NCBI RefSeq assembly: GCF_003751945.1
Contig: NZ_RJKL01000001.1
Location: 682,001-746,000, forward strand
DNA: 64,000 nucleotides
Direction of reading: 5' to 3'
From: Couchioplanes caeruleus
Lineage (GTDB): Bacteria; Actinomycetota; Actinomycetes; Mycobacteriales; Micromonosporaceae
Part shown: one piece after another, positions 8,511-17,348 of the stretch
Layout of the letters: each line of letters opens with the position of its first letter
How positions within the stretch are numbered: position 1 is the first letter of the stretch
Notes under the pieces: generated by a model
Told to the model about the DNA's origin: nothing
Seen by the model: only the letters and a program-made list of their open reading frames with translations
Databases searched by the model: none
Translations under genes and position numbers: made by a program

Positions 8511-10631
8511 TCAGCGTCCTGCCGCGTGGTGCCAGGAGATCTGCTGATCGCCGAGCTGGGTGGGATAGACCACCACCTCGTCGAGGGTGCCGACGAAGTA
8601 GTCGTTGGCGGGACGGTTCGGCCGGCCCCAGAGCTGTGCGCCACCCCATCGCCAGTATCCGGTGAACGCCGGTCCGGTCGTGACCGCGGGGTTGGTGGCG
8701 ACGCGGACGCCGTCCACGTACAACTTCAGCCCGGCGGGGCCCACGCTGGCGGCGGCATGGTGCCACTGCGCGTCGTCGTAGGCGACGGGACTGCGCACGT
8801 TGCCGGTGCCCACGCCGAAGCTGAGCCGCCCGCCGGAGTCAAGGTAGAGCATCCGGTCGGAGGTGCCCGTGTTCGGCGAGGTCGGGTGGGAGCTGAAGCC
8901 GACGAGATGTCCCCCGGCGCCGGTGCCGGCGCGGAACCACACCTCGACCGTGCAGTTTCCCGCGTCGGCGAACGCCGTGTTGTTGTAGGCGCTGATCCAG
9001 CCGCCGAAGGCGAGGGCGGAACCGGCGGCCTGCCCGCGCAGGGCACCGGGGACTCCGCCCGTCATGCCGGGTCCGGTCTGCACATCCCGGTCCTTGTACA
9101 GCCGGGTGATCTGGACCGCGCTGAGCGCCCGCGGGTAGACGCGCACCTCGTCGACGGCGCCGCGCCAGAAACCCAGGGGGCCGCCGTTGTTCAGCTGACG
9201 GCCGAAGCTCAGCCCTGCGGTGGCCTTCCAGGAGGCCGGCAGAGACTGCTCGTCCTCCTTCACCGTGTTGATGTAGAGCTGGCCGCTGGTCGGGGTGCGG
9301 ACCACGGCCACATGCGTCCACTGGCCCGCCTGCGGCACGGACGTGCCCTCCAGGCGCCCGCTGGCGGCGTCGGCCACGTCGCCGGCAGCGAACCGCACCC
9401 GCCAGGTCCGGGCGGCGGCGTTGGCCTGGATGGCGAAGGCGCTCTGAAGGCTGCCCTCGGCGGCGACCGCGTTGCGGTCGATCGAGGTGTCGGTCAGGTA
9501 GAGCCAGGCGGCGACGGTGTAGGTCTGCTCGGTGTCGATCGGCACGCTGGACGTCAGCGCGTAGTCGCCGTTCCCGTCGAGCTGCAGCGCGTTGCCGGCG
9601 TGGCCGGACCCGAAGGTCGCGTCGCCGGCCAGGGTCGCCGTCTGCCCGACCACGTCGGCGGCGGTGGTGGCGCCGGGCGCCTCGTTCATACCCCAGTGCC
9701 CGGTGGCGGCGTCCTCGTACAGGCCCTTGATGTCGGCGGCGCTCACCACCCGGTTGTAGGTGCGGACCTCGTCGACGGCGCCCTTCCAGAAGTTGGACCA
9801 GGCGCCGTTCGCCTTCACCCGGCCGACGGTGAGCGGTCCGGTCGCGTTCACAGTGGCGGCGTACGCGACGTTGGCCTCCGGCTTGCCGTTGACGTACAGG
9901 TGGACCCTGCCGGCGCCGATGTCGCGCACCGTCGCCAGGTGGACCCACGTGTTCAGCGCGACCGCGGTGGTGGAGTTGACCCGGACGCCGGTCGGGTTGT
10001 CGGTGTCGGCGACGTAGCGCACGGACCAGCAGCCGCAGGCCCCGGTGCCGCTGACGAAGGCGTGGATGCCGAAGACGCTCTGCCGGGCACCCTCCTGGCC
10101 CATGGCGTACCGGTTCTGCGAGGCGTCGGTCAGGTAGACCCAGGCCATCGCCGTGTAGCTGCCCGTGGTGGTGAGCGGGGGGACGTCGGACTCGACGTAG
10201 TCGTCGACGCCGTCCAGGGCGACGGCGGCGGTGCCCATCCGGCCCGGCTTCTGCCACGAGGCGCCGTGCAGGGTGCCCTGGTTCACGACGCCGGAGTTGT
10301 CGGCGGCGACGGTGCCGGAACCCTCCTCGAACGCCCACACGGTGCTGGGGCCGTTCGTGGCGCCCGTGTTCGTGCCGGGCCGGGCGTTACCCGAGCTGTC
10401 CGCCACGGTGCCGTTGAGAGACGAGGTGAGCGCCTCCTCCTGGCGGTGGTACAGCGCCGGCCCGTCGGCCGCGATCGACTGCGTGAACCCGGGGAAGCCG
10501 GAGGCCGCCGCGAAGGTGCTGGCGAAGGAGGAGGTGGCGGCGGTGAACGCGGCGTGGGTCGTACCGAGCAGCATCAGCGGGACGAGCAGCAGGGCCGTCA
10601 GGAGCGGAACGCGCACGCGTGAATCGCCCAC
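8511..10631 (-). CDS. Exported protein with three LamG (concanavalin-like) domains
   Basis: The product is 706 aa from a GTG start with GGAGGG upstream. It opens with a signal-type helix (LLTALLLVPLMLLGTTHA) followed by AAFTAATSSFASTF, a layout seen in actinobacterial proteins handled by SipW-like peptidases. Three laminin-G/concanavalin folds follow, at about 90-305, 310-500 and 530-700. Each shows the D.VDDYVE or NGDYALTSS, Y.VAAW.YLTD and GAVDEVR.Y pattern. LamG_3 domains usually bind carbohydrate or surface ligands, and no enzymatic domain is attached. It is likely an extracellular adhesin or carbohydrate-binding protein. It shares an intergenic region with the divergent PadR gene. Confidence 0.8.
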   Translation of the reverse strand: MGDSRVRVPLLTALLLVPLMLLGTTHAAFTAATSSFASTFAAASGFPGFTQSIAADGPALYHRQEEALTSSLNGTVADSSGNARPGTNTGATNGPSTVWAFEEGSGTVAADNSGVVNQGTLHGASWQKPGRMGTAAVALDGVDDYVESDVPPLTTTGSYTAMAWVYLTDASQNRYAMGQEGARQSVFGIHAFVSGTGACGCWSVRYVADTDNPTGVRVNSTTAVALNTWVHLATVRDIGAGRVHLYVNGKPEANVAYAATVNATGPLTVGRVKANGAWSNFWKGAVDEVRTYNRVVSAADIKGLYEDAATGHWGMNEAPGATTAADVVGQTATLAGDATFGSGHAGNALQLDGNGDYALTSSVPIDTEQTYTVAAWLYLTDTSIDRNAVAAEGSLQSAFAIQANAAARTWRVRFAAGDVADAASGRLEGTSVPQAGQWTHVAVVRTPTSGQLYINTVKEDEQSLPASWKATAGLSFGRQLNNGGPLGFWRGAVDEVRVYPRALSAVQITRLYKDRDVQTGPGMTGGVPGALRGQAAGSALAFGGWISAYNNTAFADAGNCTVEVWFRAGTGAGGHLVGFSSHPTSPNTGTSDRMLYLDSGGRLSFGVGTGNVRSPVAYDDAQWHHAAASVGPAGLKLYVDGVRVATNPAVTTGPAFTGYWRWGGAQLWGRPNRPANDYFVGTLDEVVVYPTQLGDQQISWHHAAGR

Positions 10632-10734
10632 GGTCGCACCCTCCCTCCGCGTGCCGGAACCAACCCGTCGAGGATTCCGCCCCCACCTCAGGCACGGCTC
10701 AAGCCCGTCTCTGGAGACGCGCAGCAGTCCTGCT

Positions 10735-10758
10735 TGCTATGCAACAAGTTGCATAGCA
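10735..10758. promoter_or_regulatory. Palindromic operator of the PadR gene
   Basis: Arms TGCTATGCAAC and GTTGCATAGCA are perfect inverted repeats separated by AA. The site ends 10 bases before the GTG start at 10769. PadR repressors typically bind ATGCAA/TTGCAT-type palindromes in their own promoters, so this is a strong autoregulation site. Confidence 0.8.
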
Positions 10759-10768
10759 GAATGCTCCT

Positions 10769-11320
10769 GTGGCGCTGGAGCACGCGATCCTGGTCTCCCT
10801 GCTGGAGCAGCCCGGGTCCGGATACGAGTTGGCCCGGCGCTTCGAGCGGTCCATCGGCCGGTTCTGGACCGCGACGCACCAGCAGATCTACCGCGTCCTG
10901 CGGCGGATGGAGGCCGACGGCTGGATCATTGCGGAGGAGGTCGACCAGGGTGGGCGCCCCGACAAGCGCTCCTACTCCGTGGTCGGCACGGGCCGGGAGG
11001 TGCTCGCCGCCTGGCTGCGCGACCCGGTGCAGCCGGAGGCCGTCCGGCACGAACTCGCGGTGAAGATCCGCGGGGCCGCGTTCACCGACGACGCCGGGCG
11101 CACCGCGCTCGTCGCCGAGGTCGAGCGCTACCGCGCCACGCACGAGGCGACCCTCGCCCGCTACCTGACCGGCGAGGTCCGCGACTTCCCCGCTGCTGCG
11201 CCGCTCGACGACCAGCACCGCCTGCAACACGTCGTGCTGCGGGGCGGCATCGCGTACGAGCGGATGGTCCTCGCCTGGCTCGACGACGTTCTCGACACGC
11301 TGCGCGGCCTCGGCCGCTGA
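10769..11320 (+). CDS. PadR family transcriptional regulator
   Basis: The product is 183 aa. The N-terminal winged helix reads LEHAILVSLLEQPGSGYELARRF, then THQQIYRVLRRMEADGW, the PadR recognition region. The C-terminal part (residues 95-180) is a dimerising helical domain of the Vir_act_alpha_C type. The GTG start is chosen because the operator palindrome ends just upstream. The stop is 16 bases before the acyl-CoA dehydrogenase gene, so both are probably one operon controlled by this protein. The effector is probably a phenolic or lipophilic compound, by family analogy only. Confidence 0.88.
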   Translation: MALEHAILVSLLEQPGSGYELARRFERSIGRFWTATHQQIYRVLRRMEADGWIIAEEVDQGGRPDKRSYSVVGTGREVLAAWLRDPVQPEAVRHELAVKIRGAAFTDDAGRTALVAEVERYRATHEATLARYLTGEVRDFPAAAPLDDQHRLQHVVLRGGIAYERMVLAWLDDVLDTLRGLGR

Positions 11321-11336
11321 GAAGGAAGGTGCCGAC

Positions 11337-13058
11337 ATGGCCGATCCCCTGCTGCTCAATCCGCACACCTACGACCCGGCGCACCTCGACGCCGAGTCGC
11401 GCCGGCTGCTGCGCGCCACCGTCGACTTCTTCGAGAGCCGGGGCAAGAAGGCGCTGATCGACACGTACATCGATCGCGAGTGGTACGCCGACTTCCTCGA
11501 GTTCGCCGCCAAGGAGGGACTCTTCGCCACCTTCCTCACCCCGGCGGCCGACGGCGGTGACGACGAGAACAAGCGCTGGGACACCGCCCGCAACGCGGCC
11601 CTCAGCGAGATCCTCGGCTTCTACGGCCTGGGCTACTGGTACGTCTGGCAGGTCACCGTCCTCGGCCTCGGCCCGGTCTGGCAGAGCGCCAACGCCGAGG
11701 CCCGCGCCCACGCGGCCCGGCTGCTCGACGACGGGCACGTCATGGCGTTCGGCCTGTCGGAGCGCACCCACGGCGCCGACATCTACGCCACCGACATGAT
11801 CCTCACGCCGGACGGCGAGGGCGGCTTCCGGGCCACGGGGCCCAAGTACTACATCGGCAACGGCAACGTCGCCGGCCTCGTATCGGTCTTCGGCCGCCGC
11901 GCCGACGTCGAGGGCCCCGACGGCTACGTCTTCTTCGCCGCCGACAGCCGCCACGAGAACTACCACCTGGTCAAGAACGTCGTGAACGCGCAGATGTACG
12001 TGAGCGAGTTCCGCCTCGAGGACTACCCGGTGCGCCCGCAGGACGTGCTGCACACCGGGCAGGCCGCGTTCGACGCCGCGCTCAACACCGTCAACGTCGG
12101 CAAGTTCAACCTCTGCACGGCCGCCGTCGGCATCTGCGAGCACGCCATGTACGAGGCCGTCACCCACGCCCACCGCCGGGTGCTCTACGGCAAGCCGGTC
12201 ACGAACTTCCTGCACGTGCGCCGCGAGCTGATGGACGCGTACGCCCGCCTCGTGGCGATGAAGCTGTTCAGCGACCGGGCGGTCGACTACTTCCGCTCCG
12301 CCACCGGAGACGACCGCCGCTACCTGCTCTTCAACCCGATGACCAAGATGAAGGTCACCACCGAGGGCGAGAAGGTCATCGACCTGCTCTGGGACGTCAT
12401 CGCGGCCAAGGGCTTCGAGGCCGACACCTACTTCGAGAAGGCCGCCAAGGACATCCGGGGCCTGCCCAAGCTCGAGGGCACCGTGCACGTCAACCTGGCG
12501 CTGATCCTCAAGTTCATGCCCAACTACCTGTTCCGGCCGGCCGAGTTCGCGCCGGTACCGACCCGGCACGACGCGACCGACGACGAGTTCCTCTTCCGGC
12601 AGGGACCGGCCCGGGGGCTCGGAAAGATCCAGTTCCACGAATGGCGGACCGCGTACGACAAGTACGCCGAGCTGCCCAACGTGGCGGTCTTCCGCGAGCA
12701 GGCCGACGGGTTCTGCGCCCTGCTGGCCGCCCACGCCCCCGACGAGGGTCAGCAGCGTGACCTCGACTTCCTGCTCGCGCTGGGCCAGCTCTTCGCGCTG
12801 ATCGTCTATGGCCAGCTCATCTGCGAGCAGGCCGAGGCGACCGGCCTCGACGCCGAGGTCCTCGACGAGATCTTCGCGATCCTCGTCCGCGACTTCTCCG
12901 GGTACGCGACGGAGCTGCACAGCAAGGCGGCCACCACCGAGGAGCAGGCGGCCTGGGCCCTGGCCCACGTGCGCCGCCCGGTCACCGACGGCAAGCGTGA
13001 CGCGGCGGTGTGGGAGCGGGTCGTGGCGCTCTGCGGGGCGTACGAGATGCAGCCGTAG
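11337..13058 (+). CDS. Acyl-CoA dehydrogenase family protein (long form)
   Basis: The product is 573 aa with a strong ribosome site (GAAGGAAGG) 7-8 bases before ATG. The ACAD core is visible: an N-terminal helical part, then GHVMAFGLSERTHGADIY and RATGPKYYIGNGN for the flavin-binding beta domain, and a helical C-terminal domain with HRRVLYGKPVTNFLHVRREL. It is about 190 aa longer than classical ACADs (about 380), with an extra C-terminal helical region from about residue 400. Long ACADs act on long or unusual acyl chains. The substrate is unknown. It is co-transcribed with PadR, so expression is likely induced by a PadR ligand. Confidence 0.82.
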   Translation: MADPLLLNPHTYDPAHLDAESRRLLRATVDFFESRGKKALIDTYIDREWYADFLEFAAKEGLFATFLTPAADGGDDENKRWDTARNAALSEILGFYGLGYWYVWQVTVLGLGPVWQSANAEARAHAARLLDDGHVMAFGLSERTHGADIYATDMILTPDGEGGFRATGPKYYIGNGNVAGLVSVFGRRADVEGPDGYVFFAADSRHENYHLVKNVVNAQMYVSEFRLEDYPVRPQDVLHTGQAAFDAALNTVNVGKFNLCTAAVGICEHAMYEAVTHAHRRVLYGKPVTNFLHVRRELMDAYARLVAMKLFSDRAVDYFRSATGDDRRYLLFNPMTKMKVTTEGEKVIDLLWDVIAAKGFEADTYFEKAAKDIRGLPKLEGTVHVNLALILKFMPNYLFRPAEFAPVPTRHDATDDEFLFRQGPARGLGKIQFHEWRTAYDKYAELPNVAVFREQADGFCALLAAHAPDEGQQRDLDFLLALGQLFALIVYGQLICEQAEATGLDAEVLDEIFAILVRDFSGYATELHSKAATTEEQAAWALAHVRRPVTDGKRDAAVWERVVALCGAYEMQP

Positions 13059-13065
13059 GACGGCG

Positions 13066-13104
13066 GCCGGCGGCGGTCACGGCTTGACCGCGACCGCCGC
13101 CGGC
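13066..13104. terminator. Strong bidirectional hairpin
   Basis: GCCGGCGGCGGTC (13066-13078) pairs perfectly with GACCGCCGCCGGC (13092-13104) across a 13-base loop. It begins eight bases after the acyl-CoA dehydrogenase stop. On the other strand it overlaps the last codons of the small gene at 13077-13205. It is a likely shared terminator. Confidence 0.65.
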
Positions 13105-13205
13105 ATGGATTCGGCCGGGTCGCCCGGCCACTCGTCGTCGGGATCCGGGCGACGCTCGGGCGCGTACACGAGCCCCGGCTCGACCGGATACACGTCGCCG
13201 GCCAT
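13077..13205 (-). CDS. Small acidic protein, 42 aa, unknown
   Basis: The product is a 42-residue peptide starting MAGDVYPVEPGLVYAPERRP and ending SMPAAVAVKP. A good ribosome site (GGAAGGGG) sits about 5 bases before the ATG on the minus strand. It is rich in Asp, Glu and Pro with no membrane segment or signal. It diverges from the hybrid kinase gene. I do not recognise a family. The clear ribosome site and biased third positions argue for a real gene, but the last codons lie inside a strong hairpin. Confidence 0.5.
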   Translation of the reverse strand: MAGDVYPVEPGLVYAPERRPDPDDEWPGDPAESMPAAVAVKP

Positions 13206-13336
13206 GGTGCCCCTTCCGGCAGTTTTGGCGAACCGTGAGCACCGGGGGTGCCCCTGACTTTACGTTGAGAAGGACGGGCCCCGCAGACGACAGCCGAACG
13301 GCGACGCGCGCTCCCGCGGGGCGCCGGGATCGAGGG

Positions 13337-15676
13337 ATGGTGCGCACGCTCGGATCGCTGACCGGTCAGCTCGTGGACGAGGCACCCGACGCGGTGATCG
13401 TCAGCCGGCAGGACGGGACGATCGCGCTGGCCAACCGCCGCGCCCACGAGATGTTCGGCTATCCCGCCGGGAGCCTGCTCGGCGAGTCCATCGACGCGCT
13501 CGTGCCCGACGAGGTGCGCCCGGGACATCCGGCGCAGCGCGCGGCGTATCTCGCCAGCGCCCATCCGCCGCTGCGGCGGCTGCCGCTGCGCGGGCAGCGC
13601 CGCGACGGCCAGGTGTTCGCGGTCGAGGTGTCGCTGGCGGCGGTCACCGCACCGGACGGCGAGATACTCGTGACCGCCGTGCTCCGCGACGACACGGCCC
13701 ACCGCGAGGCCGAGCAGGCGCGCACGCTGCTCGCCTCGATCGTGCAGTCGTCGCACGACGCCATCGTCACCACCGACCTCGACGGCGTGGTGCTGAGCTG
13801 GAACCCCGGCGCGGAGCTGCTCTACGGCTACCCCGCCGGCAAGATGGTCGGCCAGCCGATCGACCGGATCATCCCGCCGGACCGGCGCCCCGACGAGGCG
13901 GAGATCCTCGCCCTGGTCCGCATCGGCGGCCGGATGGACCGTTACCGCACCTCCCGCCTGCACGCCGACGGCACCGCGATCACCGTGTCCGTGCTGGTCT
14001 CGCCGCTGCGCGACGGCACCGGCACGATCATCGGCATGACGACCACCGCCCGCGACATCAGCGAACGCGAACACGCGGAGGCGCGTGTGCAGGCGGTCCT
14101 CGACGCCGCCCCCGACGCGCTGCTCGGCGTCGACGACACCGGCAACGTCGTCCTCGTCAACGCCGAGGCGGAGCGGTTGTTCGGCCATCCGCGCTACGAC
14201 CTGACCACGATGGCCGTGCGCCGCCTGCTGCCCGACGGGCTGCCCCCGGCCACGACGGTGCTGCGCATCGGCGGCGACTCGACGCCGCTGGGCACCGAGC
14301 CGGTCGGCGACCCGGGAGCCGGGCAGTCGGCGCCGCGGTGGGCCACCCTGACGGCACGCCGCAGCGACGGCGTCCGGCTCCCGGTCGAGATCTCGTGCAG
14401 CGCGCTGGACACCGGCGACGGCATCATCGTGGTCGCCGCCGTCCGCGACATCACCGACCGCCTCGCCGCCGAGGCCGAGCAGCAGGCGCTGCGCGAGGAG
14501 GCCGAACAGCGCAGGATCGAGGCCCGGTTACAGCGCGTCGAGCGGCTCGAGAGCCTCGGACAGCTCGCCGGCGGCGTCGCCCACGACTTCAACAACCTGC
14601 TCGCCGTGATCCTCAACTACGCGGCCTTCATCGTCGAGGACGCCGCGGGCACGCCGATGGCCGCCGACGCCGAGCAGATCGCCCGGGCCGCCCGGCGCGG
14701 CAGCGATCTCACGCACCAGTTGCTCGCCTTCGCCCGCCGGGAGGTGATCCGGCCGCGACCGCTCGACGTCAGCACGGTCGTCACCGAGGTGACGCAGATG
14801 CTGCGGCGCTCGATCGGCGAGCACATCGCGCTGACGGCGACGACGGCGCCGCTTCCGCCGGTCATGGCCGACCCCGGCCAGCTCGAGCAGGTCCTGGTGA
14901 ACCTGGCCGTCAACGCCCGCGACGCCATGCCCTCCGGCGGTCACCTCACCATCGACACCGCCGTGGTCGACGCCGACCAGGACCATCCGGCCGTGCTGTC
15001 GGGGCTCGAACCCGGCTGCTACGTGCGGATCCGGGTCTCCGACACCGGCACCGGCATGCCCCGCGACGTCATCGCGAAGGCCTTCGACCCGTTCTTCACC
15101 ACCAAGCCCAGCGGGCAGGGCACCGGCCTCGGGCTGGCCACCGTGTACGGCATCGTCACCCAGGCCGGCGGCACCGTGCAGATCTACTCCGAGCCGGGCT
15201 TCGGTACCACCATCACCATCCTGCTGCCGATCACCGACGCGGCCGTACCGGAGGACCGGCCCGCGCCGGCGCCGGCCGACCTGAGCGGGCACGGCGTCAC
15301 GGTCCTGGTCGTGGAGGACGAGACCGCCCTGCGCGAGGTGAGCGAGCGCATCCTGCGTCGCGGCGGCTACACGGTGCTGACCGCCGCCGACGGCCGCGAG
15401 GCGCTGCAGATCTGCGCGACCCACGAGGGCCCGATCGACGTGCTGCTCACCGACGTGATCATGCCGGGCATGCTCGGCAAGGACATCGCCGAGTCGGTCA
15501 CGGCGGCCCGGCCCGGCACCCGGGTGCTGTTCATGTCCGGGTACGCCCAGCCCGTGCTCACCACGCACGGCACCCTGGCCGCGGACGTCCACCTGCTGGA
15601 GAAGCCGTTCACCGGGGCCGAGCTCATGCAGGCCCTGCACGAACAGCTCCACGGCCCGCGCGGCGGCGACGGCTGA
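13337..15676 (+). CDS. Hybrid sensor histidine kinase: three PAS domains, HisKA, HATPase, receiver
   Basis: The product is 779 aa from ATG 13337; an in-frame GTG at 13235 would add 34 Arg-rich residues. PAS domains lie at about 10-130 (IVSRQDGTIALANRRAHEMF), 135-250 and 255-385. The H-box is GGVAHDFNNLLAVI with H416. The HATPase shows NLAVNARDAMP and a G2 box GTGLGLATVYG. The C-terminal receiver has D706 in LLTDVIMPG and a lysine in LEKPF. There is no membrane segment, so it is a cytosolic sensor of the kind that passes phosphate internally. A discrete output partner is not obvious; the receiver-HDOD protein at 17349 is a candidate. Confidence 0.85.
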   Translation: MVRTLGSLTGQLVDEAPDAVIVSRQDGTIALANRRAHEMFGYPAGSLLGESIDALVPDEVRPGHPAQRAAYLASAHPPLRRLPLRGQRRDGQVFAVEVSLAAVTAPDGEILVTAVLRDDTAHREAEQARTLLASIVQSSHDAIVTTDLDGVVLSWNPGAELLYGYPAGKMVGQPIDRIIPPDRRPDEAEILALVRIGGRMDRYRTSRLHADGTAITVSVLVSPLRDGTGTIIGMTTTARDISEREHAEARVQAVLDAAPDALLGVDDTGNVVLVNAEAERLFGHPRYDLTTMAVRRLLPDGLPPATTVLRIGGDSTPLGTEPVGDPGAGQSAPRWATLTARRSDGVRLPVEISCSALDTGDGIIVVAAVRDITDRLAAEAEQQALREEAEQRRIEARLQRVERLESLGQLAGGVAHDFNNLLAVILNYAAFIVEDAAGTPMAADAEQIARAARRGSDLTHQLLAFARREVIRPRPLDVSTVVTEVTQMLRRSIGEHIALTATTAPLPPVMADPGQLEQVLVNLAVNARDAMPSGGHLTIDTAVVDADQDHPAVLSGLEPGCYVRIRVSDTGTGMPRDVIAKAFDPFFTTKPSGQGTGLGLATVYGIVTQAGGTVQIYSEPGFGTTITILLPITDAAVPEDRPAPAPADLSGHGVTVLVVEDETALREVSERILRRGGYTVLTAADGREALQICATHEGPIDVLLTDVIMPGMLGKDIAESVTAARPGTRVLFMSGYAQPVLTTHGTLAADVHLLEKPFTGAELMQALHEQLHGPRGGDG

Positions 15677-15773
15677 GGCGGCGGGAAACCGCCCGGAACC
15701 TCAGATACGGCCCCGAACGGCCGATGAGCAACACGGGACGCTCCCGTCCCGGTCACCGAGGGGAAGGCCGACC

Positions 15774-17345
15774 GTGTCCATCGACGCCAGGGTACTCGCC
15801 GCGGTGCCGCACGGCATCTGGGTGATGTCGGCGTCGGGTGAGGTCGCCTACGCCAACCCGCGCGCCCAGCAGTGCGGCGCCGGGGAGTCCTGGTTCTCGG
15901 TGGTGCATCCCGAGGACGCCGAGGCCGTACGGCGCGAGGCGGCCGACCGCCACGCCCGCCTGGAGCCCTACGAACTCACCTGCCGGCTCCGCGCGCACGA
16001 CGGCACGTTCCGCCGGCACGAGGCGCACTTCGTACCCGTACGCGACGACGACGGCCTTCCCGTGCAGTGGATCGTGACGGCGACCGACATCAGCGACCGC
16101 GACGAGACGCACGCGCTGCTGGAGACCCTCGTCGCCGAACGGGGGCAGGCCCAGGCGTTCCGCTCTGTGATCATGGAGGACCTGGCCGAAGGCCTCTTCA
16201 CCGTCGACGGCGACGGCAACATCACCTCGATGAACCGTGCCGCCCGGGAGATGCTGGGCTGGGAGGAGAAGGAACTGCTCGGCCTCTCGGCGCACGCCGC
16301 CCTGCACGCGCCGGCCCGGTCCGGCACCGCGAGGCCCGAACGCGAGTGTGAGCTGCGGCGGATCGGCATGGCCGGCCTGTCGGTGCAGATGGTCGAGGAG
16401 ACCTTCACCCGCAGGGACGGCTCGACGTTCGAGGTGGTCTGCTCGATCGCGCCGCTGGGCCGCGGCGACTACGGCTCCGGAGCTGTGATCACCTTCCGCG
16501 ACGTGACGGAGGCGCGGCGCGCCGAGGTCGAGGTGCGCCACGACCAGAAGCTGGAGTCCCTGGGCCGGCTCTCCGCCGGCCTGGCGCACGAGATCAACAC
16601 CCCGATCCAGTTCGTCGGGGACAACACCCGCTTCCTCGCCGACGCCTACCGCGACATGCTGGAGCTGCTGCTGGTCTACCGGGCCTGCATGGAACCGAGC
16701 CTCGGCGAGGTGCAGTGGGACGAGCGCACCCGGCGCGCGTCGGAGGCCGAGGACAAGGCGGACATCGAATACCTCGCGGCCGAGATCCCCGCCGCGGTCA
16801 GCCAGAGCCTCGAGGGTGTCGAGCGGGTGGCGTCGCTGGTACGGGCGATGAAGTCGTTCAGCTACAAGGACTCCACCGAGAAGTCGTACGCCGACCTGAA
16901 CGAGGCGATCCGCACCACCTTCACCGTCGCCCGCAACGAGGTGAAGTACGTCGCCGACGTACGCCTGGAGCTCGGCGACCTGCCCGACGTGCTCTGCCAC
17001 CGCGGCGATCTCAACCAGGTGTTCCTCAATCTGCTCGTCAACGCCGCCGACGCCCTGAAGGACAAGGACGGCCGGGGCGAGATCAGGATCCGCTCGGCCG
17101 TCGACGGCGACACGGTGGTGATCGGGTTCGCGGACAACGGTCCGGGCATCCCGGAGGAGATCCAGCAGTCCATCTTCGAGCCGTTCTTCACCACCAAGGA
17201 GGTCGGCAAGGGCACCGGGCAGGGGCTTGCGCTGGCCCGGGCGGTGCTGGAGCAGCACGGTGGATCGATCGAGGTCCGCTCCACGGTCGGCGAGGGGACC
17301 GAGTTCGTCCTGCGCCTGCCGATCAACGGCGAGCCGGACGCCTGA
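15774..17345 (+). CDS. PAS-domain sensor histidine kinase (HEINTPIQFVGDN class)
   Basis: The product is 523 aa from GTG 15774, with GAGGGGAAGG upstream. Two PAS domains (about 1-115 and 125-245) are followed by KLESLGRLSAGLAHEINTPIQFVGDN-type sequence with H272. The HATPase shows LLVNAADALKD, DNGPGIPEEI and GKGTGQGLAL. There are no transmembrane helices. It is closely similar in the kinase core to the kinase at 25507-27687, and both are followed by a receiver-HDOD gene, so the two cassettes are paralogous. The next gene begins 3 bases after its stop, so they form an operon and probably a cognate pair. Confidence 0.87.
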   Translation: MSIDARVLAAVPHGIWVMSASGEVAYANPRAQQCGAGESWFSVVHPEDAEAVRREAADRHARLEPYELTCRLRAHDGTFRRHEAHFVPVRDDDGLPVQWIVTATDISDRDETHALLETLVAERGQAQAFRSVIMEDLAEGLFTVDGDGNITSMNRAAREMLGWEEKELLGLSAHAALHAPARSGTARPERECELRRIGMAGLSVQMVEETFTRRDGSTFEVVCSIAPLGRGDYGSGAVITFRDVTEARRAEVEVRHDQKLESLGRLSAGLAHEINTPIQFVGDNTRFLADAYRDMLELLLVYRACMEPSLGEVQWDERTRRASEAEDKADIEYLAAEIPAAVSQSLEGVERVASLVRAMKSFSYKDSTEKSYADLNEAIRTTFTVARNEVKYVADVRLELGDLPDVLCHRGDLNQVFLNLLVNAADALKDKDGRGEIRIRSAVDGDTVVIGFADNGPGIPEEIQQSIFEPFFTTKEVGKGTGQGLALARAVLEQHGGSIEVRSTVGEGTEFVLRLPINGEPDA

Positions 17346-17348
17346 GGC

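Noticed and set aside
11082-12968. 628-codon minus-strand open frame opposite the acyl-CoA dehydrogenase
   Set aside because: Antisense shadow of a clear ACAD gene; composition dominated by Val, Gly, Arg, Glu typical of reversed GC-rich codons.
13235-13336. Upstream GTG start for the hybrid kinase
   Set aside because: Would add 34 Arg/Pro/Ala-rich residues with no ribosome site; the PAS domain begins after ATG 13337. The upstream start remains possible.
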